DNA from: Parascedosporium putredinis
Taxonomy: Eukaryota; Ascomycota; Sordariomycetes; Microascales; Microascaceae
Direction: 5' to 3'
Length of the DNA stretch: 64,000 bases
Assembly (NCBI GenBank): GCA_949357655.1
Contig: CASHTG010000001.1
Span: 3,100,001-3,164,000, forward strand
The position numbers and the translations under genes were made by a program. Position 1 is the stretch's first letter. Each line of letters opens with the position of its first letter. The notes under the pieces are model-generated. The model was not told the origin of the DNA. It did no database searches and saw nothing but the letters and a program-made list of their open reading frames with translations. Below, piece by piece: positions 1-11,180 of the stretch.

Positions 1-1668
1 TTTTTCCCCTTTCTCCCCTTTCTCCTTTCCTCCATAGTCAATCGCCAGATCTAGGGAAGCCACATACATGAGCCGCCTTGCTCTCCCTTTAGACCGATGG
101 AAAAGATTCATAAATAAAAGAAGAGGAGAAGAAGTAATGAAGATCAATGTTGGGCCTTGTCTTGGAAGGACCGTGTCTGCCCTGCACTGCGCTGATGCCG
201 TGTGTGACCAGCGGCCAATAGCGTCCTTGTAGTCTCAACAAATTGTAGTTGGACGCGACTGGCCCGATGTGAGCCATGCGAGAGAGCGAGGTCGACATGA
301 AGGAAGAGGAAGCCTCAAGAGGAGCGGCGGGATTTTCAAGTCGCTCAACCAACAGCGTCCACGTCACAGGCCCTTTCGATGCACCAAAGTGCGTGCTCAA
401 GGCCGAATACAGTGGGCGAGTGTACATCATGGCTCCGCTATCCGCCTGGGTCTCCTGCAACATATCTGTGGGTATGATTAGAAATATTGCACTTGGCCAC
501 GAGAATGGGAGAGCACAAAGACGTTCTCCTTGTAGAGAACGCTGCCCCGAGCCCACTACTGGGGTTGCGGTTACGACATTGCCGGAGCGCCTGAAGGATC
601 ACGGATCACGATTGAGCGGCGCTGAGAATGCGGATTGTCGGGGATCAAAAACACCTTCCGAGGGCGAGGCCGGTACAGGGCAACAGTCGAACCTTTGTTC
701 GACCAGCCTTCGAGAAAATAAGATAACCCCTATAATACTTGTAGAAACGGAAACTGGAAGTCAAAACGTTTTGAATTCAAAGGAAATTGGGTTGCGGTTG
801 CCCACCGTCTCTGGCCCCACCCATCCACATCGAGCCACAAGCCTACTACTGGTCTGTACACTAGGGACGGCAGTGAGAGACGACCATTGAGACGAACAGG
901 GAAGGATCCATTCTTGGACATGAGAAATTGAGGGGAGGGGTGTATACTGTGGCAAGTACATACTGTACCTGCCACTTCTCAAAGCAGACCCCCATTTTTT
1001 TGTGTTGCTCCACATCCCGTACCTTCCCCTCTTCCGCGGCCCCCGGCCCTTCCCAAAAGCTGATGATTCGTCTTTCCATATCCAAACAGGGCTAAATAAC
1101 AGTCGTCCCTCCCCTCCCTCACGCTCGCACTAGTCTCACCATATTTCCTCTCAACCCTCAGATCTGAAAATATCAACCTGCTCTCCTTGTTATACCCCCT
1201 TAGTGGCTTTCCTATCGACCCCCGCCTCTTATGAACGCCGAGTGGCCGCCTCACATTTGTTAACTATCACCATCTTCTATCTGAAGAAACATTCCGCCAC
1301 TGGAGGACCAAGAACGCCCTTCAACTCAACACTTCAAGAGGAAAAAACCCTTGGACTCTTCGATCTCAAACGCGTGTGATGCATGGTGCATAGTTGCTTC
1401 CACCCTCAACTAATTTCGGACCGTCATGCTCGCTTCACAACACCACGCATAGTCCCTACATCCTTTTCTTTAAGCGCTCTACACTCGGAGGACACATTTT
1501 GCACGATCTATCCGCCCCTACGCACAACTTGACGCAGACCCCCGATCAATACGCCTCGGAGTTTTTTTCTTTCTCTTTTTGTGCTTGTAGTGCGTTAGGT
1601 CCTTGAACCTAACGTCCACTCATCCGTCCATCAAGATTTCCTCCCTCCCAGGTGACGATCACCGCGTC
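1..1668. other. Left flank; no firm gene
   Basis: Mostly non-coding. A minus-strand open frame at 89-556 has ordinary codon choice and a possible 3' splice site (ccacag) near 475, so it could be the last exon of a gene whose start I cannot find. I do not recognise its product. Positions about 900-1668 are pyrimidine-rich and probably carry the promoter and leader of the gene starting at 1669; a tgcttgtag at about 1582-1590 could be the end of an intron in that leader. Confidence 0.3.
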
Positions 1669-2886
1669 ATGGCCATGGACGCGTTGAAAAACATCTCGTC
1701 GAATGTGCCAGACTGGTTGCAGAGGTTAGGCGAACTAAGCGGCCAAATCGAACAGCGTCAGCTCGAACTAGTTGCTCTAGGTGAGGCCGACAAGGCCGCC
1801 CGATCCATTAGAAATCGCGGCTCGAACGAGTCGCTATTGAAGAAGGATGACGATGAGGTCGCGCACCCGAACGCTCGACAGGATGATATTCTACTTGATA
1901 GCGCGCCTGGATCGGCGCCGCCAAACCAGCCGACCGGCGCGGGAGTATCGTCAACAAATCCTGCCGTGACCTCGACCGAACTCAAGCAGCAGACGCAGCG
2001 TGCCATGGCAGTGGCTCAAGCGCACGCCAGAGCTCAAGTCCGAAAGCGCCATCGATCTCAATCCATCGTGTCCGTCGAAGGGAACCCCGCAGCCTACCGG
2101 TCTCGGAGTATGATTATTGTCTATTACGACAGCTACGTCGAAAGCTTCTTCGAAGAACTCGTCAAGTTTGTCTCGGCCAGCCGGAATCTCATGCGAAAAG
2201 CTAAGATGGCGGCGAAGGTGGCGCAAATCAAGAAGTTAGCAGAACTTGACAACCAAGACGACGACGACGATGACGATGATGACCCTAACGCCCCCTCGAC
2301 CCCTGCCATCACTCAGGTATCTCAGCAGTGCCCGCTCATCGGCACTATCTCCTGCGTTTGCTCGCCGAGGAGCGAAGGGTATGGGGGCGAAGCTAGCGAT
2401 TTCTATGATAAACTCGACAAGGGTCTTGAGTATGTGCAGAGCATGTGCGAAAGGGCCGCGCATCAATTTTTGCGGGACGGCGACTGTAACGAAGAAATTG
2501 GCAATATCTCGAGGCGCTTGGGAGAGACCAAGGAGCTTGCGGACAAGGAGATGGAGAGGATCAAGGTTGAGGAACCAGAGCTCGCCAGTGAAACTCTTGA
2601 AGCACCCAAATTTCGAACCCACCGTCCCCCAGCCGTGAGGCGGGATCTGAGCTCGATGAAGGACCCTCTGGCCCCGGTAACCGCTAGGGATGCCCGCGAT
2701 GTACGGCGCGCCGGGGCCGCTGCCGCGGTTGCGAGGGCCATGGCACTGGAGGTGGGAGTTCTCGAGCCAGATGATGACTTGCAACCGAAAATCGTGGTCG
2801 GTTCTACAGCTCTCGTTGCCGATACGGATATTCTCGAAGTGGACCCCAAAATGTGCATTCCTCAGCCAGCAGCGCCATCGGCTTAG
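1669..2886 (+). CDS. Conserved fungal protein of unknown function
   Basis: Reads as about 405 residues from the second in-frame ATG (MAMDALKNISSN), preferred over the ATG at 1603 because conserved-looking sequence starts there. It has no signal peptide or membrane span. The N-terminal part is helical and polar (WLQRLGELSGQIEQRQLEL), a middle helix follows (YVESFFEELVKFVSASRNLM, about residues 165-185), then an aspartate run near residue 196. The C-terminal half is charged and contains KGLEYVQSMCERAAHQFL. Between about 2304 and 2387 the likely true reading is one frame over (LRYLSSARSSALSPAFARR), entered at the C-run 2300-2303 and left at the G-run 2383-2387; these are two compensating indels. 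I cannot assign a function. The gene itself is well supported by length and codon choice. Confidence 0.75.
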   Translation: MAMDALKNISSNVPDWLQRLGELSGQIEQRQLELVALGEADKAARSIRNRGSNESLLKKDDDEVAHPNARQDDILLDSAPGSAPPNQPTGAGVSSTNPAVTSTELKQQTQRAMAVAQAHARAQVRKRHRSQSIVSVEGNPAAYRSRSMIIVYYDSYVESFFEELVKFVSASRNLMRKAKMAAKVAQIKKLAELDNQDDDDDDDDDPNAPSTPAITQVSQQCPLIGTISCVCSPRSEGYGGEASDFYDKLDKGLEYVQSMCERAAHQFLRDGDCNEEIGNISRRLGETKELADKEMERIKVEEPELASETLEAPKFRTHRPPAVRRDLSSMKDPLAPVTARDARDVRRAGAAAAVARAMALEVGVLEPDDDLQPKIVVGSTALVADTDILEVDPKMCIPQPAAPSA

Positions 2887-2986
2887 AGTCCTCTCTTGCG
2901 TACACACACATGCGCCCAACGGTACACTTTCAAGCATACACTTCAACCCCAAACAAACTCACCAATATATATACGTGCACATCTCT

Positions 2987-3009
2987 ACACACACACACAC
3001 ACACACACA
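2987..3009. repeat. (AC)n microsatellite
   Basis: About eleven AC units just downstream of the first gene, followed by a shorter imperfect AC block to about 3028. It lies in the presumed 3' untranslated or intergenic DNA. Confidence 0.9.
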
Positions 3010-3389
3010 TAAACAAACACACACACATTCTGGATACAATGACGACCGGCTGACGCTCTCTTTTACCGTCCGAGATATTTCAGCACCTTGGCGGCCCTAA
3101 TGTCTGCTTGTAACGCGGGCTTGGGGTCGACCGAGAGCTCTCTTTCGACTATACCAACTCTATAATGCGAAAATGTAACACGCGGAATCGGGTAATGCAT
3201 AGCGAAGCACAATACTTGTTTTAATCCATGCTGCCGGCTCTCTCCTTGATGATTATACCGTTTCCGATTTTCATACACCATGATGACAACTTGGGGATAG
3301 CATCAGAAACCTCCTTTCTCGGAGACCCCACCGGGAAGAACTACACACATTGGGCATGGGTGGATACGGGCGTAGGATTGGAGTGTCTG

Positions 3390-4278
3390 TTATTTCAACT
3401 GGAGTTGTGATATTTCTTGCATTTTCTTCTTGTTCATTTTTCTCGATCTCTCGATCTCTCTCCGTCTACGATGCGCAGAAGCTCTGCGTATCACCTTCAA
3501 CTTGGCGACTTCCTTCTGTTCGGTCTGTTCCTCGAGCATAGCAATGGACGTATGTAGATCATGCAAACAAAAAAGCAGACGCCTTAAGGCTTCCATAGAA
3601 ATAAAGGGAGAAATATTGATGACGCTCTTCCTAGCGTGGCGCTGGATTTCGCATGGATCGAACCCAAATTTGAACCCGTCCCTTCTCTGTCTGTAGCAAC
3701 CGACCTGTGGGATCTTGAATCTCTCCAGTCTCCCTCACCTTCTCACGAAGACCAGCAAGTAAATTCTGGAGACGTTTGATGACCCAAAAATGAGTTGCGT
3801 TAACTACTTCATACAGAGAGCCTGGATATTTATCTCCCCCTCCCGACCCCCTCGATACGTCTCTCCTCCCATGTTTCTTTGCCAGTTATCCACATTTATT
3901 CTCTTGAGATCAATCAGTCATTGCCGCGGGGTTCAGGAACTCGAAGACAACAGCGATATGAGGATGTGAGTGGTGAGCCAGGGTGTTTTCTTCTCGTCTA
4001 CCAGTCATTGCACAGTGAATCAATCCGGTGGATCTATCTCTGGGCTCCTGCCCCGCCCCGCCCCTCCTAACCCCCACCCGACCATTCCGCCCTACCGCTT
4101 CAACGCTCTCCGCCTCCTCAGCCGAAAGGTTGACGTTGAAAACCAACGCGGGTTCGACATATGGACCGATATCTAGGCCCGCTTTGGAAAAAGATACGAC
4201 GATTGAGAGCCCTGCACGTATAATTCTCGTCGATTTCGTCACGCCAATACCAGTCGCACCACCCATTCGAAGAACCAA
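3390..4278 (-). CDS. Unrecognised spliced gene, divergent from DcpS
   Basis: Three minus-strand segments join with compatible phases. Exon 1 is 4002-4278 (contains MGGATGIGVTKSTRIIR). An intron at 3822-4001 is followed by exon 2, 3739-3821 (SLYEVVNATHFWVIKRLQNL). An intron of 52 nt at 3687-3738 is followed by exon 3 from 3686 (DGFKFGFDPCEIQRHARKS, then a leucine-rich helix and a basic tail). The shortest reading stops at 3390. A coding-looking piece at about 3063-3250 (RAAKVLKYLGR, stop) may instead be a fourth exon reached from a GTGATA donor near 3490. The product is predicted soluble, helical and coiled-coil prone. I do not recognise the family. The start is uncertain: Met codons at 4278 and 4266 leave only about 36-50 nt to the DcpS start on the other strand. 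Confidence 0.45.
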
Positions 4279-4314
4279 GAAAAAAAAAAGGACAGCTCAG
4301 AGGGGAGAGAAGCT

Positions 4315-5461
4315 ATGGTGGAAACCAAAGAGGCCGCTGAGGCCCTCGTGCCCAGGTTTAAACTCACAAGAGCGCTTAATCAAGGTTCCTCAAACCCCTC
4401 CCTCCCCCTTTTCCCCCTCGGTGAAATAGAAGAAAATGAGTGAGAAGAGAAACTTGCCTTCCCTGTAGGGATTGGTCTCTCTCTTGCTCGGCTACCGGGA
4501 CACCTTCCACGCTGACATGCACATCCTCTTGCGCCCGAGATAGATCAGGCTGGTAGAAGAGTCTCCCTCCTAGGAGAAATTGACTCTCAGCCTGCTCTGC
4601 TCATTTTAGAGAGAGCTCCATTTCCGACGGAGGAAGAATATCTCCGCTCCGCACCGGTATCGCTGTCTCGCCTCACCAACCTAGGCGCGAACGACATCTA
4701 CCACTGGTTTATGGCGGCTGCCGGGCCCCGTGCAGCAGAAAAACCAGGAGACGCCCAGGATTTCTTCCCCGATTTGAAAATCAACCTCATCTACCCCTGC
4801 ACGGAAACGCACGTCAAGAAGTATAGTAAGCAGGGCGTACGCTTCGTCACGGAAACGCCCGAAATTTATAGGGACCATGTACGGCCTTATATGCAAAAAA
4901 GCGGGAACAGGGCAGGCTGAACTGGGTATTTAACATTATCGAGGGTAGAACAGAGGTGGAAGACGTTATATACAGAACTGTGCTAGGAGAGGCGGGCGAC
5001 GAGGGATTTCTCCTCCTGCCGGACCTCAACTGGGATCGAAAAACGCTCGAGGCTCTGCATCTACTGGCGCTCGTGGAGCGCCGTGACCTCTGGAGCTTAA
5101 GGGATCTGAAGAAACAGCATATACCTTGGTTGGAGCACATGAAAGACAAGCTCATCGCCGCCACGGTACAGACATACCCTCCATCGAGAAAGACCAGCTG
5201 AAGCTTTATCTCCACTACCAGCCAACATATCACCATTTACATATCCATATTGTGCATGTGGCGCTCGAAGCCGGGGCCACGCAGGCGACAGGAAAGGCGG
5301 TGGGCTTGGAGAGCGTGATGGAAACGCTCAAAGTGATGGAAGGAGATGGCGAGGCAGGCATGGAGTCCGTCGCCTTGAGCTACACGCTCGGGGAGGCGAG
5401 CGAGTTGTGGGAACAGGTGTACGAGCCGCTCAAGCAGAAGACTGGTACAGATCCTCAATAG
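4315..5461 (+). CDS. DCS1: Scavenger mRNA-decapping enzyme DcpS (HIT family)
   Basis: Hydrolyses the m7GpppN cap left after 3'-to-5' mRNA decay, in cytoplasm and nucleus. Exon 1 is 4315-4384 and the intron is 4385-4543; the join gives ALNQDQAGRRVSLLG, as expected for the N-terminal swap domain. The C-terminal half carries the HIT triad as HHLHIHIVHV near 5230-5260, with the central His as nucleophile. RFVTETPEIYRDHVRPYM and the downstream HIT domain are typical of the family. The frame breaks twice: in the A-run 4895-4900, where one more A restores QKKREQGRLNWVF, and in the C-run 5177-5179, where one more C restores TYPSIEKDQLKLYL. Both look like sequence errors, not decay, because sequence on either side is conserved. 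The last 32 nt overlap the 3' end of the opposite-strand GILT gene. Confidence 0.93.
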
Positions 5462-6641
5462 AGGCGACGAGACTATCAACGCTAGGGGACCCGGGGCAGG
5501 GCTCCCATTCGCCATTGTCTCGCACACAGTAGATCTCCTCATTCAGTCTTACTGTACAGCTCTTCGTGACGCCGGCCTAGTTGGGGAGAAAAAGAATCAG
5601 GAGTGGGTTAGCAACGATGGCCTCTATATCTGCTGCATAGTTGGAGGGAATGGGGACTCTGGCTTGTGAGGGGTTTGAGATAATGGAGGGCGGCCTCGTA
5701 GAGGATGTGCTTATTGTTTCACTCACCTCCTTAGTGCGGATGACGCTCTTGCGCAATAGATCAACGCCGTGGGCACCATCATCTCGAGAGGCACAATCGT
5801 TCAAAGCTTGGAAGTCGATGGCGTGTTCAAGAGCACAATCTTGAATCAAGGTTCGCTCGGGGATATGTTCGTAGTCTCGCGTGATGCACATAGTGAAGCC
5901 CAGCGAGATCTTGGGGTCGGGATATAGCTCAAAAGCACACAGTTCGAGTATGTTGCCCATGCCTAACACGTGGCAAAGTGTGAGTTAGCCTGGATGCTCG
6001 CCTCTACTTTCGGGTCTAGTTATTAGGTTTTATGAAACTTACATTCCTGGGGCCCATGCATACAGGCGACGCCATCGTTGTTTGTGGGCCTAGGCGAAGC
6101 ATCTAGTGTTAGGAGAACCGGTGCACTGATAATTGGTGGGTGGGGAGAAGAATAGGCGGGCTGACTTACGTCCCAATGAATGACAGTGTGAAGTCGACCT
6201 TGTCATGAACTCGTTGCATCGCCGGCAAGACCAAGTCTCTCAAGCAGTCCTACATTTGATTTAGTTGATGCGCCTCAAACGGGGTTAAGTGACACCCGAT
6301 GCGCGCGCGCGCACGATGGGGGAGATGGGGGCGGAGCAGCCGTTGAAAAGAGCGGCATCTCGTCGTACCTGCGCGTCTGGACACTTGCTCATAATGTGAG
6401 CCTCGAGAGGGATCTTCGACCCCGCGGGCCGTTGACTGTGGTCACCAACTCCATGTTCGTCAGGTGTCGGGGAATAGTGGAAGGGCACTTGAGGGGTGAG
6501 AGAGTCCCAGTATCGCAGCGAGCACCAGCCGACGACAAGGATGGCGAGAAGGGCAGCTAAAGGCCGGGCGGCACGAGTTCTCGGCATCGGAGGGGCGAGG
6601 GGAGGGGACGCAGGAAGCCGTTGTTTCTCGTTAAAGGACAT
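5430..6641 (-). CDS. GILT-family (thiol reductase-like) membrane or secreted protein
   Basis: Five exons with clean phases and no frame break: 6369-6641, 6170-6249, 6043-6089, 5727-5962 and 5430-5576, giving 260 residues. The N terminus has a basic segment (PRTRAARP) and then a hydrophobic stretch at about residues 29-45, either a signal peptide or a type II anchor. The family signature is intact across an exon join: CMHGPQECMGNILELC fits CxHGxxECxxNxxxxC. It also has EAHIMSKCPDAQ, DKVDFTLSFIG and, near the end, VTKSCTVRLNEEIYC. The cysteines at the usual redox position read CPDAQDC, not CxxC, so thiol-reductase activity is inferred from family only. Animal members reduce disulfides in lysosomes; a vacuolar or secretory role here is inference. 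Confidence 0.9.
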
Positions 6642-9175
6642 GATTTCGAAGGGACGTTGTTTATTTTTCAAGGCAAGTTCAAAGGCGTTGAATGCCAGGG
6701 GTGCCGTTTGGCAGACTAGACTAGGAACCAAGGGCCGAAAGCCTTGGAAATTGAGCTCAGGAGTTTGTTGCGTTGCTCTGGTCTGGCGCACACATTTCGC
6801 CATCGCCTCGTGCACCGTCCATCCACTCAGCGTCACTCCACCTTGAACGCTCACTTTCAGCCTCAGTGGAGCCAGGTGTTGGGTGGGGCCGTGCCAGCTG
6901 TCACGTGTGGTGACGCATTGGGCCGTGCCGTTGACCTCAAGCAACGGCGGGCCTGGCCCCTTGTGCCAACCTGATCAAGTCCTAGGTCCCGTCGAGTGCC
7001 GTGGGCGCGCCAAGTCTATAATAAGCACGCCCGCTGGCTGTCTGTCCATCGCCCCTTCGGACGAATTGACCCATCAATTGGATTGCTTTGATGATAAACG
7101 CATACATATGTGCATCTTTTGATGTCCGGATCCGCGCCTGCTACTTGGGAGCTTGGAGAACAAGTCACTCATCTCGTTCTTTTACAGGTTTCTCTTGCAA
7201 CGGAAAAAAACAAAAGGAAAGATGAAAAAGAAAAGCTACTACACAAGGAGTGCAAGGCACGATGTCAGAACTTAGGATTTCGCCTGCCGTTCAGGCGAGT
7301 GTGTGTGAAAGGGTACCCTGCCCGAGGCCTCAAGACACACAGCATGGTTATAAGCAGAGTGTCTCAGATATTTCATGCGCCACGGATCAAGCACCTGGCA
7401 ACAAGAACCTCGTAGCCATAGATGCTTTTCCACTAGGTGGATATTCTGGATTGGGGGTCGGCGAAATAGTTGATTCCTTTGAGAAAAACGATCCAGATCG
7501 AGCGCCGCCCTTCTTTCTTGGCCCGGGTCAGATGTACCGTGTTCGTACCGCTTCGTGGGAGATGGAGGGCCCACGCGGCTGAGGAGTGACTCCGAACCTG
7601 GGAGAAATTAACGGACCGACAAGGTCAAGAGGGCGGAGGTTAGGCGTCTTGTGTCCAGCCGGCTTTGTCCCTTCCCCATTGTTCTCTTTGATTTTTATTT
7701 GCCATGTCCCACGACTCTAAACCCTGGTCCTGAGCCCTACCGGACGGATTCTCCCGAGCAACGCTCTCGAGCTATCAGTCCATCTCCGGCACGAATAATA
7801 AGGCTTTGTCGATCCCTGTTGGCCCATGCTCGAGTCTCAGACGCCAGTAGTCTGGCCATTCAATTGGCGTGCCGAGTGACAAAACTACCATGTAGGAGAA
7901 TAGCTTAGGCCTTGGCCCTGATTATAGCCGCCCAAGCCCAACTCCCGAGTAATAAACTTTGACCAGATCCAGCTCAACTCAGAGCGCGCTCGGCGGGTCA
8001 TCTATTCCGCACACTTGAAATCACGAGGCACAAGCCACAACCTCCAGCTCTCGGCGAATACGGCGGGAGTCTACGGGGTGGGGGAAGAGGAAGCAAGAAG
8101 GGCATCGGGTTCGGATGGCTTGCTAATGAGTGAATCTGGTTTTTGTGTACTTCGAATTGAACATAGTTAGCCGGTCGAAACACGCATTCGATGTTTGCTG
8201 AGGAATTCCGCTCCACGGATAACGTGCCCCACTGCCAAACCCTTTGTACTCGGGCGAACCCGCCTGAAGCCATTTTGGGGGCGCAAGCCAAGCGCGATAG
8301 GTGGCCCTTGGAAAATCACCCCCTTGCCCCGAACTTCTCTCTTTGAAAGCGACGCCATGTTAACCGAGTGATCTCGACACCTTGAGATCTTGGGGGCGGT
8401 TCCGCTCTTGTCACGAGACCTGTTCAGACGGTCGATTCGACCTGCTTCAAGGCTTGGGCCGAACTTGCAGCTGCGGCGCATTGCTTGCATTAGGCCGAGT
8501 TCTTGAAACTACCTAATCCCCAATCCCCTTGTGTGGATCGCTGGCACACTGCTAGGTGGTTAACCCTCCCCCACATTTGCTCTTCATCCGAACGGCCTCG
8601 CATCACTTCCACTTCGATCCAATCTAGGACATGAGATGTTCCATGCGTGCGTGGGCGCTCCTTCCCTAGCTCCCGCCACAGCTCCCTTCTTCCCTCACCC
8701 CCTTGTAGCAATCCCGCTTACAAGGCTATGATCACTTTGCACCATTCTTCACTGCACCGTCTATCGTCTCCCACATCCATCGAGCTTTCCCCTTCTCCTC
8801 CCCACCATCCGACTCTCGGCGCCAGTGCCTCTGTTAACAAATCCTCCCCTTGCAAGAAAGATATAGATAAAGAACCTCGCACGCACTCTCCACCTAGGTC
8901 CGCCCACCCAGGCTTCTCGTCCTCCCCAATTCCTAGCTATTAACCTCCTGCACCCTTCCTCGCCGCCCTCACCTCCTCGGTCCTATGTCACTGCCTTAGG
9001 GACGCAACGTGAACCTCCGCTCATAGACGCCTGCCCGCAAACCCGAGGACCCTTGGCCATTGCCCATTACTCACCATCAGTCACCTTATCATATATAGGT
9101 CTAGATAAACCACGCGGCACCCAAGTTGTCAATCCCGGCCCAGCACAAAGCGCCCTTGTCGCCACCACGCGCGGC
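6642..9175. other. Intergenic, divergent promoters of the GILT gene and hexokinase
   Basis: About 2.5 kb with only short overlapping open frames that show no conserved motif or consistent splicing. The rightmost 700 bases are C/T-rich, as fungal 5' regions often are. No repeat or RNA gene was seen. Confidence 0.5.
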
Positions 9176-11180
9176 ATGACAGCCCAACCTCTCCAGGCGA
9201 CTTCCCCTGAGGGAACGGGTGCCCCTACCCCGCTTGTGCAGTTCCTTTCGACCTTTCACTTAGATTCTAAGCAGCTACGCGCCCTCACGCAAAAGTTCGA
9301 GGTTACCTTTCGAAAATTGGCCGCCGAGTCTCACAATCAATTCCTGCCGACGCCTATTCTCACGTCCTTGCTCCGGCCTATTGGGGACTTGACAAAGGGA
9401 GAAGGCTGCCTCAATCGGTAAGTGCTCGCCCCTCCCCACCCCACGTGAGTAACTGCATGGGGATACGGCACCGTCGTACACCATGATTCCGCACTTGCTC
9501 GCGCCGCCGTGTATCGGCCTGCTTTCACGGCAGAGGACGGTCTTGAATATATGGGCTCGCTAACGACTCTACGGGCAATAGGCGATTGGCTATTGATATG
9601 TACGTCTACATCTCTCTTTTTCCTTCTTTTTCCCTTTTTTCTTTTTCTTTTTTTTTCTCTGTGTCTTGCCCATCCTCTCTGCCTTTCTCTCCCTGCCGCC
9701 CCCAGCAAAGTGAAGTTGGATGAGATTTTTGAGTAGGCTTGTTATTCATCCCCTTTAATCTTTATCCCTTGTACTTCTTCTTCCCCCTCCCCCTTACTGC
9801 ATTTCCCGATCTCGCCGCTTCTGCTAACGAGCCCTCTTCTAAGTGGCGGTACAAACCTACGGGTTGGCTTCGTGGGATTGCGTCAAGAAACCGCAGAATC
9901 TGAAGACGACGATGACTCGGCCTCCTCAACTATAGAGGTCCTATTAGAGAGATCATGCCCAATCGGCGAGCAGCTAAAACACAAGAATCATGCAGCCTTG
10001 TTTGACTGGATAGGCCAAACAATTGCGGCCGTGGTTAAGGATGCCTGCTCACAGTGGCAACTCGACCCGCAGGTGGTCCTGCCCATGGGTGTGACGTTTA
10101 GCTTCCCCATGTATCAGCACTCGCTATCGGAAGCCGTCCCTATGTCAATGGGAAAGGGTTTCCACTTCGATGAAGGGACCGATTTAGGGTCCCAGCTGTT
10201 GCAAGGCTACGAGAACCACAGAACGCCCGACCTCCCACCTATTCGAGTCGTAGCCATCGCAAATGATTCTGTGGCAACTCTCATTTCTTTCATCTACCAG
10301 TATGGTGTGGCCGAAAATCGAAGCCCCGCGATGGGGTTGATCGTTGGTACAGGCTGCAATGCGACTGTTACCCTGCCGCTCGAGATACTCGGCGATAAAG
10401 TGGACACCATCTCTTTAGGCCCGGCCGCCGGCCCGAAAAACGAGCAGTGCAGAGTGGCTGTGAACACGGAATGGACGATAAACGGGACTGCCGGACCACT
10501 TCGGGAAATGGGGTTGATCACGAAGTGGGACGAGGAGCTCGATCAAGCGGGCGAGACGCCCGGATTTCAACCCCTAGAATATCTTACATCCGGCCGGTAT
10601 CTCGGGGAACTTGGACGCATCATCTTTGTGGACTATCTGACAACGGAGTGCGGCGTTCCCCCTCATGGCTGCCTCCCATCCTACTCGAGAGATATTCGAT
10701 GTCGACCACCTTCCTCAGCTACTTTGGGCCGCCTAATGCGCGATTCTTGGAGAAACTGGAAAATACATTCCCATCCGTGGCAGGGCCATCGCCTCACCGA
10801 TGGACCCAAACCCACGTCGACGCTCTCTACCAAATCGCGCAAGCCATTCAGCGCCGGGCCGCATCACTTTTAGCATCCGCCACGATTGCCCTCTTGAGGT
10901 TGGCTGGAGAGATCCCTGCTGCGCCAGACACCAGGTACACCGCGCCGGCTCCTCAAGGCGTTAAGATGTTAGGCGTCGGGTACACGGGCGGATGCATCGT
11001 AAACTTTCAGAATTATCTGTATGACTACGAAATGCTTTTGAAACAGGCAATTCGAGACGAGTTTGGACCTTTTTCCCTGTCGAAATCGAGGTACAGCCCT
11101 GCCACGGCGGTGGTATCACGGGCGCGGGCATCCTAGCCGCCGCGGTCCTTGCGAGCGAGGAGGATATCGATGCGTCCTAA
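9176..11180 (+). CDS. Hexokinase-family protein, atypical (HxkC/HxkD-like)
   Basis: Exons 9176-9417, an 18-nt micro-exon 9582-9599, and 9844-11180. The micro-exon supplies RLAIDI of the phosphate-binding motif, completed as LAIDIGGTNLRVGF. Other family motifs are TFSFPMYQ, the catalytic-Asp region VVAIANDSVATL, GLIVGTGCNA, NTEW and TSGRYLGELGRI. The C-lobe differs from sugar-phosphorylating hexokinases: GVGYTGGCI replaces the usual ADGS-type loop and HGGGITGAG replaces the EDGSGxGAA-type loop. Filamentous fungi have such divergent hexokinase-like proteins (for example XprF of Aspergillus), which act as regulators of proteases and carbon response and not as glycolytic enzymes; I infer something similar here. 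Two breaks: C-run 10658-10662 (one C restores VPPSWLPPILLERYS) and T-run 11070-11074 (one T restores FFPVEIEVQPCHGG). An upstream in-frame ATG at 9053 is less likely. Confidence 0.88.

Noticed and set aside
2236..2952. 238-codon minus-strand open frame
   Set aside because: Shadow of the conserved gene at 1669-2886. Composition is low-complexity where it crosses the Asp run.
4895..4900. Programmed ribosomal frameshift in DcpS
   Set aside because: The A-run resembles a slippery site, but the same kind of break occurs in dozens of unrelated runs of all four bases, so sequence error is simpler.
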